Assembly (NCBI RefSeq): GCF_003515775.1 | Contig: NZ_QWEI01000001.1 | Coordinates: 724,106-788,105 of the forward strand | Direction: 5' to 3' | Length of the DNA stretch: 64,000 nt | Source: Ureibacillus yapensis | GTDB taxonomy: Bacteria; Bacillota; Bacilli; Bacillales_A; Planococcaceae | Shown: positions 54,201 to 63,007 of the stretch, in pieces | Layout of the letters: the number at the start of each line of letters is the position of its first letter | How positions within the stretch are numbered: position 1 is the first letter of the stretch | Made by a program: the position numbers and the translations under genes | The notes under the pieces: generated by a model | Database searches by the model: none | What the model saw: only the letters and a program-made list of their open reading frames with translations | Told to the model about the DNA's origin: nothing

Positions 54201-54678
54201 CGGCTGTTTTCACATCTGTGCCCCAAGATGTTCCTGGGTCTACCCCAACTTGTCCAATCGAATCAATGATTGTCCCGTTATTTTTTAGAACAATAGCATC
54301 GTCACCGTTAAAGTTGATAAGGGATGTATTTTCTAGGTTTCCTTTTGCTTTTATCTGTTCCGATGCATCCCCATGATAGAGTACAAAAGTTGCCCCAGGT
54401 TCCAGTGTTCCGGAAAGTGCCACGGATTGGCCGGCTACCGTTTTGCCATTGAAGTAAACTTCAACCGTATATTTACTCAGATCAACGGCTGAACCCGTCC
54501 CGTTAAATAGTTCAAGCGCTTTGTTAAAACTGCTTCCTTCAATATATTCGGAAATGATTAAGTCCGTTGCGGCCGTTTCCGCTGAAACAGATGTTGGAAT
54601 CATGGGCACTGCTACACCGGCTACTAAAGTAGTTGCGACAAATGCATTAAATGGCTTTTTCCACTTCTTATTTTTCAC
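51211..54678 (-). CDS. Secreted multidomain extracellular nuclease/phosphatase (lamin-tail, OB, EEP)
   Basis: A protein of about 1155 residues. Signal peptide at about 1-32, lamin-tail domain at about 35-190 (LIISEYIEGSSFNKALELFN), OB-fold DNA-binding-like modules at about 220-300 and 480-590, and a chitobiase-like Ig module at about 395-470 (TIHYTTDGSQPTTDSPVYNE). The endonuclease/exonuclease/phosphatase domain is at about 735-1050 (VAAYNVENFS, GLTEVQDNDG, VVANHFNSKGGD, LVGDFNDFEF, RASDHDPVMVQ). Architecture matches ExeM/YhcR-like extracellular DNases. There is no SLH or LPXTG. A GTG at 54678 with GAGGTG nine bases upstream is preferred; the GTG at 54690 has the ribosome site fused to it. 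Confidence 0.88.
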   Translation of the reverse strand: MKNKKWKKPFNAFVATTLVAGVAVPMIPTSVSAETAATDLIISEYIEGSSFNKALELFNGTGSAVDLSKYTVEVYFNGKTVAGQSVALSGTLEPGATFVLYHGDASEQIKAKGNLENTSLINFNGDDAIVLKNNGTIIDSIGQVGVDPGTSWGTDVKTADMTLVRDSSIVSGDTNPDDAFDPGTEWIGYDKDTFDYLGSHGHQTVPGEEEPVAPTEGSISDIRALPIGSQVTTTGTVTAVLGGTTYIQDENAGLVLYGFDLNVKPGDKIQATGDLAEFRSLLQINVTPDNVQVLEEGTVPEPEVVTAAQLQEELEGKLLTVNNVKIESYVGGNYKAVDGEGNQFELRPSDASLLAVGTTYESITGVLGSYNDVYQLIPRSVDDIVEDSSIVRPVTATPGEGLVEEGTEVTLTTKTEGSTIHYTTDGSQPTTDSPVYNEPITITEDTTIKAIAVKDGLTNSDVAEFDYMIQLEDIHIHDIQGEGHYSKYDGLNVTDVEGIVTYIDGNDVYIQDLQPDDNANTSEGILVYKKSHGVQVGDVISVDGTVKEHVMPGYSERYETDLPVTEIAATTIDITGTGELPDPIIIGEDVQLPTEIIDNDGLSVFDPEEDGIDLFESLEGMLVGVNNPKVVALQKYGELTVIPGNMETNTTAGGLRISEHDYNPERITLDIGDDNYVAKMGDRFEGLISGVVSYGYSYYQVLTDKEDLPELIEGPNEREATSITPAEDKLTVAAYNVENFSTKTPEDKVTKIAEAIVSNMKNPDIIGLTEVQDNDGGTDSGTVDASESAQLLIDKIIALGGPKYVYTDIAPEDKQDGGAPGGNIRVGFLYNPERVSLTEGEKGTATEAVDVVDGNLTLNPGRIDPTNPAFESSRKPLAAQFDFKGEKVIVVANHFNSKGGDQPLYGKNQPPVLGSEEQRMEIASIVNGFVKDVLAEDPNANVVLVGDFNDFEFSNPIEELKGQELTNMIDLVPAEERYTYSYQGNAQVLDHILVTNNLVDNTVVDILHINSGFMEEHGRASDHDPVMVQIDLKKEQPEPTEPVKPETFDKVYDYQNLNKKKLMIPQKNVWLQLDEESKVDEIVLKGEYVELQGEGLQHSTVIFEPKKLGAVLELNDKVSKKIIIDGKNVSEIRGAAEGQIFEFVNGAAESAIEFN

Positions 54679-54807
54679 TTTGTTAGACACCTCAATTATT
54701 TTTTATATGCGAGATTTTATCCAAATAAAAGACTTACCGCTAATATATTCCTTTTAAGGATACACCTTCCCTATAAATTGAGGTTTACATTACTGTAAAT
54801 GTTTTGT

Positions 54808-54842
54808 AAAAAGCCCTGCTATTACTAAACAATAGCAGGGCG
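54808..54842 (-). terminator. Terminator of the choice-of-anchor I gene
   Basis: Perfect 11-bp stem GCCCTGCTATT / AATAGCAGGGC followed by TTTTT on the minus strand. Confidence 0.92.
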
Positions 54843-54851
54843 AAAGCTCAT

Positions 54852-56996
54852 TTATTTAATTAATTGCGCAAGAACGGTTGCAGCTTCTGCACGAGATAAG
54901 GCTTTTTGTGGATTGAATTTGTCATTGCTTCCCACCATTAGACCTTCTGCCTGCAATGCATAGATGGCTTGTTTTGCTTGTTTGCTAATTTTGGCGTCAT
55001 CTTTGTAAGTTGCTGTTCCTTTTTCAAACGTTTCACCTGTTTGAAGCAGATAGTTGTAGATCGCCACTGCAAAATCTTCACGCGTAATCGATTTATTTGG
55101 CGCGAATGTTGAGGCATTGTTTGCTGTCATGATCCCTTTTTCTGTAGCCCAAGAAATGGCATTGGCATAATAAGCATTCTTTTTGACGTCCTTAAAGGCT
55201 GCTAATTTCGACGCTTCTGCACCACCCATCATACGGTTTAGTACGACTGCAGCTTGCGCGCGCGTAAAACTCTTGTTTGGTGCGAAAGTTGTATCTGTTA
55301 CACCATTAAACAATTCCGCTGCCGTCACTTGCATGATGGCATCTTTTGCCCAATGTTTTTGGATATCTTTAAATTGAGTTGAAGTTGGTTTTCCTTCAGG
55401 CTTTTCTTCTACCGGTTGATCTTTCGCAAGAAGATTTAATACGGAAACCGTGCCGCTCACTTCATGCCCGACAATCAACTGCGGATTGTCGCCCGTTACG
55501 AAAGAGAGTCCCTCCGGTGAAACATCGCCAGCGATATCTTCACTGAAATCACGCATGTTCAAATAATCCACGAACTTGGCTTTTGTTGGGTTCGTAATGT
55601 TGTACATCATCACGCCGCCAATGCGTTCCAATCCAATAAAAGCAAATACCTCATCCCCGATTTTACCGATTTTAACGTCTTCTGGCTCTGGTCCTTTTTT
55701 GCCGCTTCGGTTATCCAACTTTACTTTGTCATTGCTGGAATTGAAAGTTTCAGGGTAAAGCTCAGCCGTGATGCGTTCAAAGTCACTTCCGCTATCAAAG
55801 ACAATTTCCATCGTATCCGCGTCAATAATGGAGAATGAACGACCGCCAAAAATGTAGTCCTTGCCTTCCTGGAAGCCGTCATAGTCCGTTGTATCGTAGA
55901 AGACAATTTCATTTCCATCGATTTCTTTTTCCGCTTCATTTAAATGGAAGTTTTCTGTGTCCTCTTCGCCCCACTCGCGGCCGTCCCCTTCATTGGCTGT
56001 CACAATATAGTTTTTGCCGTTGACACTGTAAGTAGCGATCCCATCCGGCATGTAGATACCAAAGACATCTTCATTTTGGAGCTTCGCTTGATCATCTTTC
56101 CGTAAATCAATTTCGTTGCCTTTTACACTGTGGTCTTTAAAGCCTAGACCTTTAATTGATACTACTTCATTGGAAGTCAGGTCGATTTTAGCAATGGCAT
56201 TGTTTTCTTGCATCGCAACATAAGCGAATTTGCTATCTTCGCTAACCACTGTATATTCCGGTTCAAGATCTACGGATGGCTTTGTATCTTTCTTTAAGAT
56301 CACTCCATCCGCTACAAGTTGCGCTCGTTTTTCCGCGCTATCGAATGCTTCGAAGTTGATAGTTTCCGCTTGCAGATTTTCAAAACTTTTTTGAAGTGCA
56401 ATCACTGAAATGGAACCTTGAGGGTCAACGATATTCGCTCCATACCCTTCGCGTGGCTCCCCTTCATTCGACGTTAACGCTTTTGTTCCATCAGGAGAAA
56501 ACGCAATATTATCCGGTTGCGCTTCAACTTTTACAGCGCTTAATAACTTGCCCTCACCTGTTAAAAAGACTGCGTATCCATAGTCGTTGTATCCTTCCGC
56601 TTGTACCGAAGCGGCAATGACATTTTGTGTAGGATGAACTGCAATACTCGTTAAATCCCCGTATTGGAAGTTCGCATCAACCGTTTTCAGTAGATCTGCA
56701 ATATCAATAGAAAGAAACGGCTTTAAGGAAAGCGCATTTTCAGCATTATAATTTAACGAAACAGCCTCTACCTTTTTAGTCTCACCATTTACGACATATG
56801 TAGAATGATTATGCTTGTTGTAAGCAACGATTTCCGTTGTACCACCATCCGCATTTTGCACCCCGGAATCGTAACGTGCATCGAGCGAAAGCTTGTACTC
56901 ATTTCCTGCCGCATCTGCTGAAATTGAAGGGGCAACCGTCACCGCACCCGCCATTGTTAATGCAAAAAGTGTTTTTGAAGTAAGATATTTTGACAT
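54852..56996 (-). CDS. SLH-anchored choice-of-anchor I (beta-propeller, phytase/phosphatase-like) protein
   Basis: A 714-residue secreted protein. Signal peptide at 1-29. The choice-of-anchor I domain spans about 30-525, a beta-propeller-type fold often annotated as alkaline-phosphatase-like (SIAVHPTQNVIAASVQAEGY, ALTSNEGEPREGYGANIVDP, GIATYSVNGKNYIVTANEGD). Three SLH domains follow at about 541-714. In this family the C-terminal anchor varies; here it is SLH, which fits the SecA2/SlaP system. The ATG at 56996 lacks a strongly placed ribosome site (AAGGAT about 13 bases upstream). It is close to the nuclease gene, suggesting phosphate scavenging from nucleic acids and organophosphates, by inference. 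Confidence 0.88.
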   Translation of the reverse strand: MSKYLTSKTLFALTMAGAVTVAPSISADAAGNEYKLSLDARYDSGVQNADGGTTEIVAYNKHNHSTYVVNGETKKVEAVSLNYNAENALSLKPFLSIDIADLLKTVDANFQYGDLTSIAVHPTQNVIAASVQAEGYNDYGYAVFLTGEGKLLSAVKVEAQPDNIAFSPDGTKALTSNEGEPREGYGANIVDPQGSISVIALQKSFENLQAETINFEAFDSAEKRAQLVADGVILKKDTKPSVDLEPEYTVVSEDSKFAYVAMQENNAIAKIDLTSNEVVSIKGLGFKDHSVKGNEIDLRKDDQAKLQNEDVFGIYMPDGIATYSVNGKNYIVTANEGDGREWGEEDTENFHLNEAEKEIDGNEIVFYDTTDYDGFQEGKDYIFGGRSFSIIDADTMEIVFDSGSDFERITAELYPETFNSSNDKVKLDNRSGKKGPEPEDVKIGKIGDEVFAFIGLERIGGVMMYNITNPTKAKFVDYLNMRDFSEDIAGDVSPEGLSFVTGDNPQLIVGHEVSGTVSVLNLLAKDQPVEEKPEGKPTSTQFKDIQKHWAKDAIMQVTAAELFNGVTDTTFAPNKSFTRAQAAVVLNRMMGGAEASKLAAFKDVKKNAYYANAISWATEKGIMTANNASTFAPNKSITREDFAVAIYNYLLQTGETFEKGTATYKDDAKISKQAKQAIYALQAEGLMVGSNDKFNPQKALSRAEAATVLAQLIK

Positions 56997-57182
56997 GATA
57001 TATGTACCATCCTTATATGTATTTGGTTCTATTTTACTGGTGGATTGTTAAGGGAGTGTTAAGGGGGATGGAGGGATTGTAAAATATTCTAGTAAGCTTA
57101 AATTTTTTTTAATTTGTTAATTTGAAATTGAATTAGAACTTCACCCTTTCCAATTCTATTATTCACTATTAATATTTTAAAA

Positions 57183-57229
57183 AAACACCTCATATCTACA
57201 AACAATAAGTTGTAGTATGAGGTGTTTAC
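57183..57229 (-). terminator. Terminator of the S-layer gene
   Basis: AAACACCTCATA and TATGAGGTGTTT arms with an inner CTACAA/TTGTAG pair; T residues follow on the minus strand. Confidence 0.85.
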
Positions 57230-57269
57230 GACTTTCACTAGAATTCTAGCTTTAAAGTTGTATTAAATA

Positions 57270-60221
57270 TTATTCAGCAGTAACAGTTGTTGCAGTTACT
57301 TCTTTAGTTCCCTTTGTAGCGTTACGTTCAGAATCTTCAACTTCACCTACAAGTGTAACTTTTGGAGTTGTAGTTCCAGCAGTATTATCTGCTACAGTTA
57401 AAGTTACAGTATCATCTTTAGTAGCGATAGATTTAATAGTGTAACCTTCAACAGTGAAGTCACTTTCTTGTACAGAAGCTACATATAAATCTTCAGAGAA
57501 AGTAATTGTAACTGTATCATCGTTTTTATCTCCAACTGTTCCAGCAAATGTTGCAGATTCTAACATAGGTGCATATTTATCATCAGCTCCTGTTGTAGAG
57601 AACAGTACAGGAGTACCGAATACGTTTTCAGCACTTTCAGTTGCTTTAGCATCAGTAGTACGTACAGCAACATTAGCTGCAGTTGTATCTTCAATTTCAT
57701 TTACTGTTAAAGTAATGTAAGTTTTACCATCTGATACAGATGTAGAAATTGCAGCAGGAGTTGCCCATACTACAGCTGGTTGTCCAGCTTGATCTTTAGC
57801 ATTAGTATCTAATGTATATTCAAAGTCATTTACAGTAGCATTAGTAATAACTTCATCAAACGTTAGTCTGATTGAGTTTTTACCAGTTACTTCAACTGCA
57901 GCTACATCTACGTTAGCAAGTGCAACAACATCAAGAGCTGTTTCAAAGTTTTCGATGTAGTTACCATCCGCGTCTTGTACACGACCAACTGTAACTGTAG
58001 AATCACCATCAACATTATCGGCTTCAACAGTAATGATAACAGCTTTATTACCATCAACAGCTGTAACAGTGTCATCCCCAGTTAAAGCTTCACCGTTATA
58101 CTTATAGTTAGCTTTATTAGTAATTGAATCAGCTTTCATAACTTCACTGAATTCAACCTTAATTTTGTCTGATGCAATTTGTTTCACTTGGATTCCATTA
58201 GTTTCTGAATCAGTATCAACAATTGTTGGGGCAACAACGTCATTAACTGAAACATTTGTAGTGAAATCTGCAATTTTATTTTCACGAATAGAAGCATCAG
58301 TTACATTTTTAACTGTTAATGTATAAGAACCACCGTTTAAAGGAGAAACTGCTAGACGGTACGTATTACCATTTAAGTTAGTAGCACTTGTAATTGCAAC
58401 TGTTTTTCCAGCTGCATCTTTTAATGTATAGTTTGCTTTATTATCTGCACCCTCAACAGTTTCGCTGAAAGTAACATCAATTTTTGTATTATCTGTAGCA
58501 ACAACTTTGCTTACCGTTGGAGCAGTTGTATCAGCTACTACTGTAGCATTTAATGTTACAGCTTCAAAAACATTTCCTGTTACATCCTGAATTTTTGTCC
58601 CTTTTTCATCTTTATATGAAACAAAGATTTTTGCGTTTCCAGGTAGTGGATTTTCAAATGTCAAAGTTACTTCGTTACCATCTACAGTAACATCAGATGC
58701 TTTATAAGCAGCAGTTCCTTTGAATGTATGATAGTATTCTACATTCGCGTCGTCAGCGTTTAGAACGTCTTCACTGAATTCTAAAACAACTTGTGTTTCA
58801 CTTGCAGATTTAACTGTAGCTGTTGGAGCTACTGTGTCTAATACATAGTTGAAAGAGTTAGTTGCCTTTTCGATAGCAAAGTTTGCATAATCACTACCAC
58901 CAGAAACTTCTAGGTTATGAGAACCTTCAGTAAGGTTAGTACCTAAAGTTAAAGTAGCTTCTGAATCTCCAGCAGTCCAAGTAGTGTTAACAATAGCTAA
59001 TGTACCGTTATCTAACTTGTAGCTTGGAGCTGTTTTTAAAGGCTCAGAGAATTGAACTTTTAATGTTTTTGGTCCAATTGCTTGAACTGATGATACAGTA
59101 GGAGCGGTTGCATCAAAGAATTTCACTGCTTTAGTAGTTTTAGCTACAGCTGTACCAGCTGCATCTTTTACATTAGCAACAGTTAACTCTTCAGATGCTT
59201 GTTGATTAGCATTAGCAGTTAGTGTAAGAACAACTTTGTTCCCATTAGCTTTTGCATCTGCAACAGTTAAACCTCCAGTTAATGTATAGTTAGCTTCATT
59301 TTCTGCAGTTTCCGCATCTACCTCTTTGTTGAAAGTTACTTCAACTTGTTTAAGATTAAGCGCGCTAACAGCAGTAACTCCAGGATTTACAGCCTCAACA
59401 ACAACTTTCACAGTTGCTTCAAGTTCTGTACCCTCTACATCACCTTTAACAGTGTATTCGCCTGCTTTTTTTGTATCTAATTTAGCTGTATCCCACTCAA
59501 CAGCTTTTTGAGCTTTTTCACCGTTAGAAAGAGTTACTTCAACTGTTTCAGGAAATTTTACTTCTTCCCCTTCTTTAACAGTGATTGTATTGATAGCGCT
59601 AACAGATTCTACTTCTAAAACACCTTCAATTGTACGGTAAACCATAGTTGCGAATTCTTGGCGAGAGATTTCGTCTTGAGGAGCCAAACGAGTTCCTTTA
59701 CCGTTGATTACTCCGTTTGCTACTGCAGTTGAGAAGTACTCAGTTGCCCAGCCAGGAACTGTTGCAGCATCTCTGAATTTAGAAAGATCTGCTTCGCCTT
59801 CTAATCCGTATGCAAGTACGATAACTTTTGCAGCTTGTGCACGAGTTAATTTATCTTGCGGTTTGAATTTCCCGTTACCCATTCCTTCAAATAACTCCGG
59901 AGAAGTTGCTACTACTGCGTCATAGAACCATTGCCCTGGAGCAACGTCAGAGAAGTCTTCTGTTCCAGTTGCTTCTAAACCTAGAGCTTTGTAAAGAACT
60001 TCAGCAGCTTGTGCACGTGTTAAAGTACCAGTTGGATTGAAGTATCCGTTTTGGTCACCTTGTAAGATGTTGTTGTCAGTTAAGTATTGAACAGCTTCTT
60101 GTGCCCAAGATGATACGTTGTTGAAATCTTTTAAGTCCGCAGCTGACGCTACTGGTACGATTGCTGATGCTACTAATGCAGCAGTTGCAGTTGTTGCGAA
60201 GAATTTATGTTTCTTAGCCAT
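57270..60221 (-). CDS. S-layer protein with SLH and SbsA-like Ig repeats
   Basis: A 983-residue protein with the features of a main S-layer subunit. Signal peptide at 1-27 (PVASA). Three SLH domains at about 30-75, 90-138 and 150-205 (DFNNVSSWAQEAVQYLTDNN; GYFNPTGTLTRAQAAEVLYK). A Big_4-like domain is at about 208-285, and several SbsA-type Ig modules span about 290-970, recognised by repeated 'V.FSE.V..AD...YT' strands (KVEFSEVMKADSITN, VTFSETVEGADN). It is Ala/Thr/Val-rich, almost cysteine-free, with strongly biased codons, as expected for a very abundant protein. GGAGGAATAA precedes the ATG at 60221. Its leader carries a good promoter and a 12-bp inverted repeat. SecA2-SlaP upstream is the likely exporter. 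Confidence 0.92.
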   Translation of the reverse strand: MAKKHKFFATTATAALVASAIVPVASAADLKDFNNVSSWAQEAVQYLTDNNILQGDQNGYFNPTGTLTRAQAAEVLYKALGLEATGTEDFSDVAPGQWFYDAVVATSPELFEGMGNGKFKPQDKLTRAQAAKVIVLAYGLEGEADLSKFRDAATVPGWATEYFSTAVANGVINGKGTRLAPQDEISRQEFATMVYRTIEGVLEVESVSAINTITVKEGEEVKFPETVEVTLSNGEKAQKAVEWDTAKLDTKKAGEYTVKGDVEGTELEATVKVVVEAVNPGVTAVSALNLKQVEVTFNKEVDAETAENEANYTLTGGLTVADAKANGNKVVLTLTANANQQASEELTVANVKDAAGTAVAKTTKAVKFFDATAPTVSSVQAIGPKTLKVQFSEPLKTAPSYKLDNGTLAIVNTTWTAGDSEATLTLGTNLTEGSHNLEVSGGSDYANFAIEKATNSFNYVLDTVAPTATVKSASETQVVLEFSEDVLNADDANVEYYHTFKGTAAYKASDVTVDGNEVTLTFENPLPGNAKIFVSYKDEKGTKIQDVTGNVFEAVTLNATVVADTTAPTVSKVVATDNTKIDVTFSETVEGADNKANYTLKDAAGKTVAITSATNLNGNTYRLAVSPLNGGSYTLTVKNVTDASIRENKIADFTTNVSVNDVVAPTIVDTDSETNGIQVKQIASDKIKVEFSEVMKADSITNKANYKYNGEALTGDDTVTAVDGNKAVIITVEADNVDGDSTVTVGRVQDADGNYIENFETALDVVALANVDVAAVEVTGKNSIRLTFDEVITNATVNDFEYTLDTNAKDQAGQPAVVWATPAAISTSVSDGKTYITLTVNEIEDTTAANVAVRTTDAKATESAENVFGTPVLFSTTGADDKYAPMLESATFAGTVGDKNDDTVTITFSEDLYVASVQESDFTVEGYTIKSIATKDDTVTLTVADNTAGTTTPKVTLVGEVEDSERNATKGTKEVTATTVTAE

Positions 60222-60257
60222 GTTTATTATTCCTCCGTGAATTGTAGTATTTTGATG

Positions 60258-60312
60258 TTATTCTTGAAAACTTCTAAGTTGCCTTAATATGTATCTCATA
60301 TTTCAAGAATAA
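60258..60312. repeat. 12-bp inverted repeat in the S-layer gene leader
   Basis: TTATTCTTGAAA (60258-60269) and TTTCAAGAATAA (60301-60312), 31 bp apart. One arm overlaps the -10 box of the predicted promoter, so it may act at DNA level (operator or loop) rather than as an RNA hairpin, unless transcription begins further upstream. Confidence 0.55.
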
Positions 60313-60337
60313 TAGTTTCGTAAAAGTATTATTACAA
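60309..60337 (-). promoter_or_regulatory. S-layer gene promoter
   Basis: On the minus strand TTGTAA (60337-60332), 17-bp spacer, TATTAT (60314-60309). It predicts a leader of about 80 bases before the ATG. Confidence 0.55.
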
Positions 60338-60541
60338 GAAAAGCAAAAATGAAAAGTAATAGAAATAATCTTTCATAAATTTGCCTTACAAACTTATAAT
60401 AACCTCTATTGGAAAATAAATAAATACCAAAAAAACTAGAAAATTATTCAGAAATTGGTAATTTAGGAGGAAAGAACTAAAACGGGTTTTTGGAACTAAT
60501 TATATTAGAATAGTAACTTTCCATTTTTTAACGCTTTCCAA
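60338..60541. other. Intergenic region upstream of the S-layer gene
   Basis: AT-rich, gene-free. Additional TTGTAA-like -35 candidates exist (about 60384), so multiple promoters are possible as in other S-layer genes. Confidence 0.35.
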
Positions 60542-60580
60542 TAAAAAGCGAACCCGACTGTCAACAATCGAATTCGCTCC
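60542..60580 (-). terminator. Terminator downstream of the 273-residue gene
   Basis: On the minus strand AGCGAATTCGATTG pairs in part with CAGTCGGGTTCGCT (AGCGAA/TTCGCT outer stem, CGA/TCG and TG/CA inside), followed by TTTTT. Confidence 0.7.
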
Positions 60581-60715
60581 ATTCTTTTTCATAGTCTTTC
60601 ATAGGAATATTAACTACTATTTCCCTTGATCAATAGTTTCCACGCAATAATATAATAACCATTAGTAATTTATGTAAATAAAGCCAAGTAGTAAAAACGA
60701 TTCAAATTTAATTTA

Positions 60716-61537
60716 CTATTTATATAGTTCTTCAACTAAATTTAGGCTTGGTTTATAGGCAAACTTCAGGTTATGCAATAAAACGTTTTGAAAACTAATG
60801 TCCTGTAATGAAGATTCTGAATTCTCTTGTTGTTCGGTTATGATAGATTGTATGCTGTCCTCTTTCGATTCAGCTACTACTGTTGCAGCAGAATCAGTCG
60901 ATGTAGGGAACGAACCAGCAACCAATGTTTCGATGTGTTCTTTCAATTGTTGATTTTCCGCAAAATAAGCATTGTCGTACCACATGTTCTGTGCGAACTT
61001 GCCCTGGCTTGCAGCAAGTGGCGAATTCCATTTACTATCAAAATACTCATCGCTCGGTTCCGCTACACCATTTGCTGCCGCAATTTCTGCCGTATGATTT
61101 AAGCCGACCACGTATGGAACAATCCCGGGCGCACGATTAAAATCAGCAATTGCTTCTTCCAAGCTTTTCGTCCACGTCTCAATTCCTTCTAAATCGTTCT
61201 TAGCCTGTGCTTCTTTTAAGGCACCGATTTTCGATTCAATCAGATTGCCATAATACACTTTGTTCGGCTGGTATTGTCCATTTACTTGTTCATACCAGGC
61301 TGGATGCTGCTTTGCTTCAAATTCGTTATAATCCGACCAATCCTCATTTGCAATCGAGCTTAAAATCAATTCATCCCGTTTTACTTTCACATCAAATAGA
61401 GGATTAACTTTTCTTGCTTCATCACCGAATACAAGGTTCCAATTACTCTCGGAACCTTGGTTTGACTCCCTTTTTATGTACATTCCATCAATTGGAATAC
61501 GACTCCCAATTCTGTCCAGAGGTTGCACAGATTTCAT
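60716..61537 (-). CDS. Uncharacterised protein between the S-layer and TraB genes
   Basis: A 273-residue soluble protein without signal peptide, membrane segment or recognised motif. Residues about 65-140 contain a helical, charged region (KVYYGNLIESKIGALKEAQA, LEGIETWTKSLEEAIADFNR). The C-terminal third is Ser/Gln/Glu-rich and probably flexible, ending LNLVEELYK. The ATG at 61537 is chosen, two codons inside the longer form, because GGTGG is correctly spaced only there. It has its own terminator behind. Cytosolic location and neighbourhood could fit a chaperone or regulator for surface proteins, but there is no direct evidence. Confidence 0.6.
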   Translation of the reverse strand: MKSVQPLDRIGSRIPIDGMYIKRESNQGSESNWNLVFGDEARKVNPLFDVKVKRDELILSSIANEDWSDYNEFEAKQHPAWYEQVNGQYQPNKVYYGNLIESKIGALKEAQAKNDLEGIETWTKSLEEAIADFNRAPGIVPYVVGLNHTAEIAAANGVAEPSDEYFDSKWNSPLAASQGKFAQNMWYDNAYFAENQQLKEHIETLVAGSFPTSTDSAATVVAESKEDSIQSIITEQQENSESSLQDISFQNVLLHNLKFAYKPSLNLVEELYK

Positions 61538-61616
61538 CTCCATCCACCATTAAATATAGTTACCAGTATTATACCATAGAAGTTAATAGATATTGGAAGC
61601 TTTGTTATAGAAAAAA

Positions 61617-61656
61617 GTACCAGGCACACAAACAATTCAGGATTGTGCACCTGGTA
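61617..61656 (-). terminator. Terminator of the TraB/GumN gene
   Basis: On the minus strand GTACCAGG ... CCTGGTAC (8-bp outer stem with inner CACAA/TTGTG pairing) followed by TTTTTT. Confidence 0.88.
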
Positions 61657-61660
61657 CGGA

Positions 61661-63007
61661 TTATTGATAAAATGGCTCCACTGAGTAGCCGGCTTTTTCT
61701 AAATGGTAGCGGATGTTTTGATCCACTAGGAAGTGGCCTGCTCCTACAACAACAAAGTATGTGCCTTCTTCCTCTTTTAATATTGATTGGATTTTTTGCG
61801 CCATGTCTAGGTCGCGTTTGCCAAAGAGCATTCTATTATATTCACTTGGTTCCCCTTCCATTTGCTTCAAACTTTCTGCAAATGCCGAAACTTCCCCTTT
61901 TTTCCAACTATCAAACCAATCTTGCATAGACGGTCCAACCGATTCGGCAGGAGGCTCTAAAATACTATCTATCACTTCTACTAGAGATTGTTCCTGTGCT
62001 TTGGGAGTAAGGGCCTCAAACATATCCACCTGCGCTTTTGTTCCTTCTAGCTCAATAATTGTTTTATCCTTAAGCAGTGCACTTAACAAAAAGTACATAT
62101 CTATGCCATGCATCGCCATTTCCTCACTCGACAAACCAAAAGTTTCATCTACCCCAAGCATTGAAAAAGCGCTTGATAACAGCCAAGGCTTTTGTTTGAC
62201 CAGTTGTTCCATTGGCATATTGTAAAGTTTAGCAACCTTTTCAATTTTAGCAAAAGTTTCTGCACTAACATGATCTTTTAGCGTTGTGCCATCTGTATAT
62301 AGCGCTTTTTGCGCGTAATAGTCAAGACCTTCCGGATCCAGAATATTCGCTTCAACCAATAGCGCATCCGACTCTTCAAATGCAGTTAATAACTTTTTGT
62401 TGAAAGGATAAAGTTCTGGCGTACCCAAATGAATCGAACCTAATAAGTAAACCAACGTATCTTCATCTTCTACTGTCCAAGCAACTCCTTTAGAGCCTTG
62501 TTCTGCTAAGTGGTAAGTATCCTGGATGAATCGAATCGCCAGCACAACCGCATTTTCCGTCGTTGACTTTTTCCCTAATTGAAGTCCCTTTGTTGAGCCT
62601 TTTAAAATGTTTCGTTCTTTCATATAAGCAACCGCATTGTTGCCTACCGATAAATCATAGCGTGCAACAATGTCATACAACCGATTGACAATATCCCCTC
62701 TTGTTGTGCCTTTTTTATTGGCAATCGGGCGATACTTTTTATTTTCGGGAAGTTGCAATGCTGCAATTTTCTTCTCCGTTAAACGAATCAGCTCATCTGC
62801 TTTTTTTGCCGTGATGTCACTTCTAAATCCATCATAGTACCATTCAATTGGATAAATCCCGTATTTTTCCCCTTCATTTAGCGTCTCAATCGCCCAAGCG
62901 CTAACATCGGGTGCACTTTCCTCCGCTCGGATTGCAGGCACAACGGACGTTAAAATCAGCACGAAGCCCAACATTGATGCGGTTAAATGTTTGAACATTC
63001 CTTTCAT
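61661..63007 (-). CDS. Secreted TraB/GumN family protein with SLH-like N-terminal region
   Basis: A 448-residue protein. Signal peptide at 1-27 (PAIRAEE). Residues about 33-165 resemble degenerate SLH repeats (VSAWAIETLNEGEKYGIYPI, TTRGDIVNRLYDIV, AVAYMKERNILKG). The TraB/GumN domain follows at about 170-445: a GxxH motif in LLGSIHLGTPELYPF, LLVEANI, and the second conserved set GAGHFLVDQNI near the end, the putative metal-dependent Tiki-like hydrolase sites. TraB/GumN proteins in bacteria are mostly uncharacterised. The ATG at 63007 with GGGGACTGGAG upstream starts the signal peptide; the longer form (54 codons more) is rejected. Confidence 0.85.
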   Translation of the reverse strand: MKGMFKHLTASMLGFVLILTSVVPAIRAEESAPDVSAWAIETLNEGEKYGIYPIEWYYDGFRSDITAKKADELIRLTEKKIAALQLPENKKYRPIANKKGTTRGDIVNRLYDIVARYDLSVGNNAVAYMKERNILKGSTKGLQLGKKSTTENAVVLAIRFIQDTYHLAEQGSKGVAWTVEDEDTLVYLLGSIHLGTPELYPFNKKLLTAFEESDALLVEANILDPEGLDYYAQKALYTDGTTLKDHVSAETFAKIEKVAKLYNMPMEQLVKQKPWLLSSAFSMLGVDETFGLSSEEMAMHGIDMYFLLSALLKDKTIIELEGTKAQVDMFEALTPKAQEQSLVEVIDSILEPPAESVGPSMQDWFDSWKKGEVSAFAESLKQMEGEPSEYNRMLFGKRDLDMAQKIQSILKEEEGTYFVVVGAGHFLVDQNIRYHLEKAGYSVEPFYQ

